From Candidatus Eiseniibacteriota bacterium (GTDB lineage: Bacteria; Joyebacterota; Joyebacteria; Joyebacterales; Joyebacteraceae), in contig JAUWBY010000151.1 of the NCBI GenBank assembly GCA_030609605.1, forward strand, positions 1-5,742: a stretch of DNA of 5,742 nucleotides, given 5' to 3'. Every line of letters begins with the position of its first letter. The stretch's first letter is position 1. Of this stretch, positions 1-5,321 are shown piece by piece. The position numbers and the translations under genes are program-made. The notes beneath the pieces are model-generated. The model was not told the DNA's origin and did not search any database. It saw nothing but the letters and a program-made list of their open reading frames with translations.

Positions 1-319
1 ATCCGAAGAGCTCCTCCAGAATGCGCAACTCCGCAGCTTCCTTCACATTCTGACCCAGAAGTCTGGTTGCCGGGGCATGTATGTCACCCAGCATGTGCTC
101 GGGAAGATCGTGAATAAGCGCGATCTTGAGAAGCTTCTCCACATCGACATCGATTCCCATCCTCGAGGCCAGCAGCATGGATATGACCGCCACCGCAAAC
201 GAATGTTCGGCCACGCTCTCTCCGTCACGCACGCCCCTCACCCGCCAGCCCATTCTTGGGATCGTCTTCAGTTCGTTGCACTTCAGTATCAGGTTGATGA
301 GATCGCGGTAATGAGACAC
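1..319 (-). CDS. HD-domain phosphohydrolase, YfbR/HDDC2-like (3' end outside window)
   Basis: Visible are about 106 N-terminal residues of an HD-superfamily metal-dependent phosphohydrolase. The pattern PRMGWRVRGV followed by ESVAEHSF, then ALIHDLPEHMLGDI, matches the YfbR/HDDC2 5'-deoxynucleotidase group, whose members remove phosphate from deoxynucleoside monophosphates. Numbered from the chosen start, the metal and catalytic residues are His39, His70-Asp71 and Glu74, with Asp79 nearby; the last HD-motif aspartate would lie beyond the edge. I chose the GTG at 319 because GGAGGG (324-329) lies four bases upstream. An in-frame ATG at 331 would add four residues but has no visible ribosome binding site. 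The gene starts about 20 bases after the dapB stop, so the two are probably cotranscribed. The family assignment is fairly secure; the substrate is inferred. Confidence 0.82.
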   Translation of the reverse strand, partial: MSHYRDLINLILKCNELKTIPRMGWRVRGVRDGESVAEHSFAVAVISMLLASRMGIDVDVEKLLKIALIHDLPEHMLGDIHAPATRLLGQNVKEAAELRILEELFG

Positions 320-339
320 CGTTCCCTCCATTGCCGGAA

Positions 340-1140
340 CTAGAGATTGAGTACGTCCATCATGTCATAAAGCCCCGGCGGTTTCCCGTGAACGAAGCGC
401 ACAGCGTGCACGGCGCCTCCGGCGAACGCCTCTCTGGAAAAGGCCGTGTGTGAGAGGCCTATTTCCTCCACTTGAGATACCAGAAGCACCGAGTGCCTGC
501 CGGTGATGCCACCCGCTCGCACGGCGTGGACACCGATCTCTCCGGGACGTCTTGCCGCCTCCACTCCTGAGCGTCCGACCCGTATCATCTCCGGGCCCAC
601 GCCGCGGGCATCCGCTACGATCTCGGCCAGCTTCGCCGCCGTTCCACTCGGAGCGTCTCTCTTTGCGCTGTGGTGCGCTTCCACTATCTCGATGTCGAAC
701 GATTCGCCCAGTCGCTCAGCTGCCGACCGAACCAGATCAAAGAGCATATTGATCCCGAGGCTGGTGTTCGGCGCAACGACAATGGGCGCGTTTTTCGATG
801 CGGCCTGTATGGCGGCCATCTCGTACTCGGTGAGTCCCGTCGTTCCTACGATGAGTCCCAGACCATCTGCGCTCGCGCGTTCCGCGCACGCTACGGCTTG
901 GGCGGCGACGGAGAAATCTACCAGCACGTCGTAGCTCCCGCGGTCGAACTCGTCGAGTCTGGAACTCACGGCGATGTGGGAATCCGCACCGGTCCAGATC
1001 TCACAGAGCTGTCTTCCAACGCTGTCGTGTGTCGGCAACTCCAGCCCGCCTACGAGTGTAAGATCGCCGGAAGCCACGATCTCTTGTGCGACCATACTAC
1101 CCATGCGGCCGCAGATGCCACTGACCAATACCCGGATCAC
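340..1140 (-). CDS. dapB: 4-hydroxy-tetrahydrodipicolinate reductase
   Basis: DapB reduces 4-hydroxy-tetrahydrodipicolinate with NAD(P)H, a step shared by lysine and diaminopimelate (cell-wall) synthesis in the cytoplasm. The product is 266 residues, the normal family length. The sequence shows the Rossmann dinucleotide motif SGICGRMG (7-14), Glu34 after the second strand where family members contact the cofactor ribose, IVGTTG (97-102), and APNTSLGIN (123-131). The catalytic and substrate segment is EAHHSAKRDAPSGT, with His156-His157, Lys160 and DAPSGT at 162-167. A GITGRH loop (211-216) and the C-terminal GLYDMMDVL signature (256-264) complete the family pattern. The open frame runs further upstream, but the GTG at 1140 has AGGAGG five bases before it and begins exactly at the conserved MIRVLVSG strand. 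An upstream promoter and a following HD-domain gene suggest a short dapB-led transcript. No key residue is missing. Confidence 0.97.
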   Translation of the reverse strand: MIRVLVSGICGRMGSMVAQEIVASGDLTLVGGLELPTHDSVGRQLCEIWTGADSHIAVSSRLDEFDRGSYDVLVDFSVAAQAVACAERASADGLGLIVGTTGLTEYEMAAIQAASKNAPIVVAPNTSLGINMLFDLVRSAAERLGESFDIEIVEAHHSAKRDAPSGTAAKLAEIVADARGVGPEMIRVGRSGVEAARRPGEIGVHAVRAGGITGRHSVLLVSQVEEIGLSHTAFSREAFAGGAVHAVRFVHGKPPGLYDMMDVLNL

Positions 1141-1145
1141 CGCTA

Positions 1146-1151
1146 CCTCCT
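1146..1151 (-). promoter_or_regulatory. Ribosome binding site deciding the dapB start
   Basis: AGGAGG on the minus strand, five bases before the GTG at 1140. It settles the dapB start against the open frame, which continues upstream to about 1458 through the gap and into the kinase gene. Confidence 0.9.
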
Positions 1152-1170
1152 CTGAACCAAGCGAAGACCA

Positions 1171-1199
1171 AACATAGCACGACACGCGCGCATAGGCAA
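1171..1199 (-). promoter_or_regulatory. Predicted sigma70-type promoter of dapB
   Basis: On the minus strand TTGCCT (1194-1199) is followed by exactly 17 bases and then TATGTT (1171-1176), four of six matches to each of the -35 and -10 consensus boxes at ideal spacing. Transcription would begin about 25 bases before the dapB start codon, leaving a short leader with the AGGAGG site. This is the best promoter match I found in the window. It implies dapB can be expressed independently of the kinase gene. It was judged by eye only. Confidence 0.55.
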
Positions 1200-1207
1200 C
1201 GCCATGT

Positions 1208-1217
1208 CTGTGCACAG
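1208..1217. promoter_or_regulatory. Perfect 10-base palindrome upstream of the dapB promoter
   Basis: CTGTGCACAG is its own reverse complement and ends eight bases upstream of the proposed dapB -35 box, a plausible place for a dimeric regulator. A 10-base palindrome can occur by chance, so this is only a candidate operator. No regulator is identified. Confidence 0.25.
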
Positions 1218-1232
1218 CGGAGCGGCGAGTGG

Positions 1233-1261
1233 GTGCCGGCAGCCTGTCACGCCTGCCGCAC
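1233..1261 (-). terminator. Possible hairpin terminator after the histidine kinase gene
   Basis: Nine base pairs (GTGC plus GGCAG pairing with CTGCC plus GCAC, one bulged base at 1237) enclose a 10-base loop. It starts about 50 bases past the kinase stop codon and precedes the dapB promoter, which suits a terminator. No T-run follows on the minus strand, so intrinsic termination is doubtful; it could instead stabilise the 3' end. Confidence 0.3.
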
Positions 1262-1276
1262 GGCTGAGTGGACCCG

Positions 1277-1301
1277 AAGTACTCTGGTAAAGTGCTCTGG
1301 T
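1277..1301. repeat. Tandem 12-base direct repeat between kinase gene and dapB
   Basis: On the plus strand AAGTACTCTGGT (1277-1288) and AAGTGCTCTGGT (1290-1301) match at 11 of 12 positions, separated by one base, giving a 13-base period. They begin 9 bases past the kinase stop codon and lie about 80 bases upstream of the proposed dapB -35 box. Paired direct repeats of this size can be regulator-binding half-sites, but no function is shown. Confidence 0.4.
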
Positions 1302-1309
1302 TGGGAGTG

Positions 1310-3664
1310 TCAGTGTAGAGGGCTTTGCCGGCTCTCGCCGTGCAGTGTGTCGGCGGCGTCGTCGAGGGCACGCCTGACGGCCTCGGTGACCTCCTTGGGG
1401 CCGAACGGCTTCTGAAGATAGCTGGCGGCTTCGTCAAGGAAGCCCCCGTCCTCTTCACCCTTTGGGTATCCGCTCATCACGATTACCGGAAGGTCGTAGC
1501 CCGCTGCGATGAACGAGTCCCACAGCTCGCGGCCGTTCATCTCAGGCATTACCACGTCGGTCATGACCAGGGATATGTCGTCGCCGGAATGCTTCATCTC
1601 CTCCAGCGCCTCGCGGCCGTTCGTGGCGGACAGCACCTCGTAGCCGCTTGCCTTGAGGATGTCGGTGATGAGCGAGCGGATGCTTGCGTCGTCCTCGACG
1701 ACGAGAATCGTTTCATGGCCCAGCGTCATCTCGAGCCCGGTCGTCTTCGCGCTCTCCTCTTGTTCCGGCTCCTTGACGGGCAGGAATATGCGGAAGGTTG
1801 TGCCCTTGCCCAGCTCGCTGTCGAGCTCCACAAAGCCGCCGTGGCGCCGTACGACGCTGAAGACTATAGAGAGCCCCAGACCGGTTCCCTTACCTGCTTC
1901 CTTGGTCGTGAAGAACGGTTCAAAGACCCTCTCCTTGATCTCCGCACTCATTCCTGTTCCGGTGTCTGCTACTTCGATCAGGTGACATCTTTCGACCCCC
2001 GGAGTCGTGAATCGCTGCGCCAGTGGTCCTATGTCTGCAAACTCGCGTGTGGTGATGTGGATCTTTCCGCCCTGGGGCATGGCGTCCTTCGCATTGACGG
2101 CGAGGTTCATCACCATCTGGGAGATCTGGTGTTTGTCACCCACCGTCAATCCCATTTCGGTGTCGAGGTCGAGCGTGACCTCTATGCCATCGCCCAGCAT
2201 CCGTCTGAGGAGCTTCATCATCTCATCTATGGTCTCGTTGATGTCGAGAGTACTTGTCTCTGTCTTGTCCTTGCGGCTGAAGGTCAGGAGCTGGCGAGTG
2301 AGTCCCGCAGCGCGCTCGCTGGCCATGACTATTTCCTTGAGGCCTCCCACCTCCCTGTACTCTTCCGGTAGGCGATTCATCAGGAGCTGCGCATAGCCCT
2401 GAATCGTTGTCAGGAGGTTGTTGAAGTCGTGCGCGACTCCACCGGCGAGCTGGCCGACCGCCTCCATCTTCTTGGAGTGGTAGTACTCGGCCTCGAGGTG
2501 TGCTCTTTCCTCCAGCTCAGTCTCGCGGGCGATCGCTCTGGCCACGAGTCCGGCGATGACCTCCAGAATGCGAGTCTCCTCGCCCGTCCAGATGCGCAGG
2601 CGGGAGCACTGTTCGAAACTCATCCACGCGACCACACTTCCACGCACGGTGATTGGCAGAACAAGAAGAGATCTCACGCCCTGCTCACTGAGTTCGGACA
2701 CACGGGTTTTCGGGAAGAGACCGACATTGTCCACCCGTATCTGCTCGCCGAGGGCGAGGCTGTCTCGCCACTCCGGGATCTCTTCGATTGGGTGCGATCG
2801 ATCGATCCCCGCCGATTCAGTGCCGCGTGCCACCCATTCGTGTGTCACGTTCGTCATGCGCTCAGCCGAGAGCCTCTCGACGATGCGAACACGATCGAGT
2901 GACCACGCCTTTCCAACGCGCGCTATGACGCTGTCAAAATGGCTCTTCGGGGAGTCGTAGTCCTTGAGAAGGACCTCAGAGATGCGGTGGAGCAGCGATT
3001 CGTAACGAACTTGGAGCTTCAGGTTCTGCCGGGCGACGAGGTTCATCCGTCCCACCCACAGAATGGCTCCAACCGATGTCAGGAGCGCCAGATCGTGGTC
3101 GGTCAGCCGGGGCTCCTGAGCACTGTCTTCCGTAAGCGAGCCGGCCACGAGTACTGTTTCCACACCGTTGTCTGTGATGCTCGGAATCCAGGTGAAGAAG
3201 GGAAGTGACAGACTCGTTCGGACGTTGCTGATCCATTCGCTGGAGTCGGTCTCGCCGTTCACAAGCGCGGGCTTGGACCAGAGGGTCGACGCTTCCTCGG
3301 GAAGCGAGAACTCGACCGCGGCCGCGTCTGTCTGGTACCCGAGAGTAGCCACGGGGCGGTACACGCCCGCCGATCCGTCTCTTTCCAGCACGACGGCCCG
3401 CTTCATCCACAGTTCGGCCACGATGGCCTTGAGCGCTGTGGCGTACAGCGAACCAATCGAACCGGCCGCGCCGATGTCGTTCTGGAAGCCCGTGAGAAAG
3501 CCGAACGCCTCGCGGGAACGGCGGACCTCCTGAGTCAGATGGAGTATCTTGTACTCGGAGCGTACCGATTCACCTCCGAGCTTCTCCATCCGTTTCCGGA
3601 GGCCCGCCACATGGTGTTCCAGTTCAACTACGCGGTCTTCCCTATTGTGTTCGATATCGGCCAC
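1310..3664 (-). CDS. Soluble hybrid histidine kinase (coiled coil, 2 GAF-like, HisKA, HATPase, receiver)
   Basis: This 784-residue cytoplasmic sensor kinase has no membrane segment or signal peptide. Residues 5-52 look like a coiled coil. Two GAF-like sensory regions follow (about 58-205 and 225-380); these are weaker calls. HisKA carries the phosphoacceptor His412 in GGVAHDFNNLL. The HATPase domain shows the N-box QMVMNLAVNAKDAM (Asn520, Asn524), the G1 box VADTGTGM (Asp567), FEPFFTTK (581-588) and GKGTGLGL (591-598). The C-terminal receiver has Asp658-Asp659, phosphoacceptor Asp703 in MTDVVMPEMNG, Ser731 and Lys752, so all key residues are present. No DNA-binding or enzymatic output domain follows, so the signal must leave through an unseen HPt or regulator. 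The GTG start has GGGAGA about nine bases upstream. It begins 26 bases after the FIST gene, which probably encodes its input protein. Confidence 0.93.
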   Translation of the reverse strand: MADIEHNREDRVVELEHHVAGLRKRMEKLGGESVRSEYKILHLTQEVRRSREAFGFLTGFQNDIGAAGSIGSLYATALKAIVAELWMKRAVVLERDGSAGVYRPVATLGYQTDAAAVEFSLPEEASTLWSKPALVNGETDSSEWISNVRTSLSLPFFTWIPSITDNGVETVLVAGSLTEDSAQEPRLTDHDLALLTSVGAILWVGRMNLVARQNLKLQVRYESLLHRISEVLLKDYDSPKSHFDSVIARVGKAWSLDRVRIVERLSAERMTNVTHEWVARGTESAGIDRSHPIEEIPEWRDSLALGEQIRVDNVGLFPKTRVSELSEQGVRSLLVLPITVRGSVVAWMSFEQCSRLRIWTGEETRILEVIAGLVARAIARETELEERAHLEAEYYHSKKMEAVGQLAGGVAHDFNNLLTTIQGYAQLLMNRLPEEYREVGGLKEIVMASERAAGLTRQLLTFSRKDKTETSTLDINETIDEMMKLLRRMLGDGIEVTLDLDTEMGLTVGDKHQISQMVMNLAVNAKDAMPQGGKIHITTREFADIGPLAQRFTTPGVERCHLIEVADTGTGMSAEIKERVFEPFFTTKEAGKGTGLGLSIVFSVVRRHGGFVELDSELGKGTTFRIFLPVKEPEQEESAKTTGLEMTLGHETILVVEDDASIRSLITDILKASGYEVLSATNGREALEEMKHSGDDISLVMTDVVMPEMNGRELWDSFIAAGYDLPVIVMSGYPKGEEDGGFLDEAASYLQKPFGPKEVTEAVRRALDDAADTLHGESRQSPLH

Positions 3665-3690
3665 GCTGATGGCTCTCCCACAAATCCATG

Positions 3691-4914
3691 CTAACGGTCC
3701 TCGGACAGGACGATCAGGACGCCCGTCCAGTCGAGCGCGCGCGACCCGCCCATGAACGGAGCTACTTCCACTCCTGAGTAGAAACCGAGCAGCGGCATCT
3801 CGGCGCCGATCGTCTCCTGAACGAAGGCTCCCTCCTCAGCGCCAGCGCCGCAGAAACCACTCGTGCGGCCCGCGCAGTCGATGTAGATACCGAGGAACGG
3901 GTCGGAATCCTTGACCTCGTCAAGAAGGCTCTCGGAGATCGAACGCGCCGATTCGAGCATCTTCTCGTTGCTGCGCCGCATGATCTGGACCTTCTCACCC
4001 GGCCCGAAGTCTGATTCAAAGAGGATGAGCGAGCCGTCCTCGGGATTGACCCCGGCGATGAGACGGTTGACGTACTCATCTTCCTTGAAGTCGCCGTACG
4101 GGTCATCGCTGTAGTTCGCTCCGAGAGTCACCAGAAGGGAATACTGCCGCCAGTCATCGCCGGCTCCGGCTCCGATGATATCCTCGATCACATTGAGGGC
4201 GGGTCTGCCATCCAGTTCGCGGACGATAGGTCCCTCAATGTTTGTGATAGTGTGGTAGTCGCTTGCCGGTTCGCACCCGTGGCTGATAGCGTGGTGGAAG
4301 GCGCAGTTCCCCGAGACGACGACTCCTGCGGCATGCTGCATCAGGGCCTGGTCACCGGCGAAGATCGGCGCCTCGTGCCACTGATAGTCCTTCATGACTC
4401 CTCCGCCCAGGAGCGGCATGTGCGGGATGGGAAGCGACTTCTCTACTCCCTTGACCAGCTGACTGGCGAGGTTGACGGCGAACGGGTCTGACTGCTTGAT
4501 GGAATCGTAGAAGAAGAGCGCGCCCTTAGAATCAAGCCTCGACTTCTCGGAGAGGAGTCGCCCGAATTCAACGCCGGCGGCTTCCTCGCCGTCGCTCAGA
4601 TTGCCGACCGCTACGGCATCGAAGCGAATGTCATCTGCCGACACGACGGCAACGCCGGTCTCATAGCCTCCGTAGCCGATCTTCTCGTTCGTGATCACGC
4701 CGACGGTCATTCCGCCAATGAGAGTGGTCTCGCCGACGATCTCTCCAACGGCCTTGAGAAAAGCGAACGGATCGTGGTTGCCGCCGCAGAACGCCATCGT
4801 GAAGTCACTCTTGTCTGTTGATGCATACATCATTGCCTTCTCGGCGGCCTGACGCCCGGCAGCAGCCGAATCCGTGGTGTCGGAATAGCCGACTCCGGAT
4901 CGCACAGACTTCAT
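3691..4914 (-). CDS. FIST-domain sensory protein (FIST_N plus FIST_C)
   Basis: This 407-residue protein has FIST_N and FIST_C domains and little else. FIST domains are bacterial sensory modules proposed to bind small ligands such as amino acids; the NosP members bind haem and sense nitric oxide. FIST_N spans about 25-220, with a GGMTVGVI loop (67-74). The junction SHGCEPASDYHTIT leads to IVRELDGRPALNVIE (230-244), a typical FIST linker. FIST_C runs to the end and closes with LLGFYSGVEVAPF (375-387). There is no signal peptide or membrane segment. The ATG at 4914 is chosen because GAGGAGGAG lies just upstream; the open frame could extend to a TTG at 5049, but that start has no ribosome binding site. 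A cluster of two cysteines and four histidines (204-221) is notable. The kinase gene follows 26 bases downstream, probably in one operon. Confidence 0.9.
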   Translation of the reverse strand: MKSVRSGVGYSDTTDSAAAGRQAAEKAMMYASTDKSDFTMAFCGGNHDPFAFLKAVGEIVGETTLIGGMTVGVITNEKIGYGGYETGVAVVSADDIRFDAVAVGNLSDGEEAAGVEFGRLLSEKSRLDSKGALFFYDSIKQSDPFAVNLASQLVKGVEKSLPIPHMPLLGGGVMKDYQWHEAPIFAGDQALMQHAAGVVVSGNCAFHHAISHGCEPASDYHTITNIEGPIVRELDGRPALNVIEDIIGAGAGDDWRQYSLLVTLGANYSDDPYGDFKEDEYVNRLIAGVNPEDGSLILFESDFGPGEKVQIMRRSNEKMLESARSISESLLDEVKDSDPFLGIYIDCAGRTSGFCGAGAEEGAFVQETIGAEMPLLGFYSGVEVAPFMGGSRALDWTGVLIVLSEDR

Positions 4915-4917
4915 GAT

Positions 4918-4926
4918 CTCCTCCTC
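4918..4926 (-). promoter_or_regulatory. Ribosome binding site deciding the FIST gene start
   Basis: GAGGAGGAG on the minus strand ends three bases before the ATG at 4914. It is a strong, slightly close site and favours this start over the upstream TTG at 5049. Confidence 0.8.
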
Positions 4927-4928
4927 AT

Positions 4929-4944
4929 GCGGGTTGGTTCCCGC
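4929..4944 (-). promoter_or_regulatory. GC-rich hairpin directly upstream of the FIST ribosome binding site
   Basis: GCGGG and CCCGC form a perfect five-pair stem around a six-base loop (AACCAA on the minus strand), ending two bases before the GAGGAGGAG site. A hairpin there could affect ribosome access to the FIST-kinase transcript. It is short, so the call is tentative. Confidence 0.3.
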
Positions 4945-5003
4945 TTGGACAAACTGTCTAGCGCACAGCCCCTTTTCGGCTGCAGACCTGTGGACATGCC
5001 CGA

Positions 5004-5031
5004 TGTACAGCAAGAGGTGTACCAGCAAAGG
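5004..5031. repeat. Imperfect tandem repeat upstream of the FIST gene
   Basis: On the plus strand TGTACAGCAAGAGG (5004-5017) is followed immediately by TGTACCAGCAAAGG (5018-5031). The two copies align with one inserted base and a shift near the end. The pair sits about 90-117 bases before the FIST start codon, a reasonable location for a regulator site on the FIST-kinase transcript. It could also be chance. Confidence 0.35.
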
Positions 5032-5102
5032 GGTCAGAAGAAGGCTCAAGACGGGTCGGATTGTGCCTGAACTGTGCTTTCGTTGAACAGACGGACCTCA
5101 CA

Positions 5103-5133
5103 TTGACAAAACGTGCGGCTCGTGTGGCAAGAT
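5103..5133 (+). promoter_or_regulatory. Promoter-like sequence on the plus strand
   Basis: A perfect TTGACA -35 box (5103-5108) is followed by an extended -10-like TGGCAAGAT, with CAAGAT at 5128-5133. The 19-base spacer is longer than ideal and CAAGAT matches TATAAT at only three positions. It points away from the FIST gene, toward the 3' end of the KamA-like gene, so an RNA from it would be antisense to that gene or end at the hairpins at 5257-5321. Confidence 0.3.
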
Positions 5134-5256
5134 GCAACTTTGGCCGGATGTCGGCGCTGGGAGGTGGTCACGGCATGAACAGTGCAGATGGCCGAGCAGG
5201 ATGACCGGGTCAATCAGAGCAATGGGAGCTCTATGTGCATCCGGATGTCATAACAC

Positions 5257-5284
5257 GAGACGGCGGCCGGGAGGCCGCCGTCTC
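5257..5284 (-). terminator. Strong hairpin, probable terminator of the KamA-like gene
   Basis: A perfect 12-base-pair stem, GAGACGGCGGCC with GGCCGCCGTCTC, closes a four-base loop. It lies about 34 bases past the stop codon of the KamA-like gene. On the minus strand it is followed by GTGTTATG, a poor T-tract, so it may act with a factor or as a 3'-end stabiliser. The plus strand has no T-run after it either, which makes the minus-strand gene the more likely client. Confidence 0.65.
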
Positions 5285-5287
5285 ACA

Positions 5288-5321
5288 GTAGTGGGTCTTC
5301 AGCCGAAGGCGGACCCGCTAC
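5288..5321. other. Second hairpin overlapping the stop codon of the KamA-like gene
   Basis: GTAGTGGGTC (5288-5297) can pair with GACCCGCTAC (5312-5321) over ten positions, enclosing a 14-base loop that contains a small GCC/GGC stem. One position is a U-G wobble if the plus strand is transcribed and a C-A mismatch if the minus strand is. It includes the stop codon at 5318-5320 and adjoins the 5257-5284 hairpin, making a tandem structure. Confidence 0.5.

Larger units (their letters stand above)
4915..5317. other. 403-base intergenic region between the KamA-like gene and the FIST gene
   Basis: No convincing gene lies here. From left to right it holds the FIST ribosome binding site and adjacent hairpin, a tandem repeat (5004-5031), a plus-strand promoter-like stretch (5103-5133) followed by a ribosome-site-like GGAGGTG (5160-5166) and a nine-codon reading frame (5175-5204), a 10-base palindrome CATCCGGATG (5238-5247), and two hairpins (5257-5321). 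For FIST transcription I see only a weak minus-strand match: CACAAT (5060-5065) 16 bases after TTCAAC (5082-5087). The minus-strand frame open from 5049 into the FIST gene would encode a leucine-rich stretch but lacks a ribosome binding site. Confidence 0.6.

Noticed and set aside
1141..1458. N-terminal extension of dapB (open frame running upstream of the GTG)
   Set aside because: The extra 106 residues are low-complexity Pro/Arg/Thr-rich, overlap the kinase gene, and are separated from the DapB fold by the AGGAGG site and the proposed promoter.
1325..2371. Plus-strand frame of 348 codons
   Set aside because: It is an antisense shadow of the histidine kinase gene, whose protein shows complete kinase and receiver motifs. 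The shadow product shows no recognisable domain.
2976..3410. Minus-strand frame of 144 codons inside the kinase gene
   Set aside because: It overlaps the kinase GAF region in another frame; its product is Arg-rich and lacks any motif.
4963..4982. Small hairpin CAGCC/GGCTG around CCTTTTC in the FIST leader
   Set aside because: The stem is only five pairs with a seven-base loop, no T-run follows, and nothing about its position indicates a role.
4915..5049. Leucine-rich N-terminal extension of the FIST protein from TTG 5049, resembling a membrane anchor
   Set aside because: The TTG has no ribosome binding site, whereas the ATG at 4914 has GAGGAGGAG just upstream, and known FIST proteins are soluble with the domain near the N-terminus.
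5144..5249. Nine-base repeat CCGGATGTC at 5144-5152 and 5241-5249
   Set aside because: One exact 9-base match within about 400 bases is expected by chance fairly often, and the flanks do not match.
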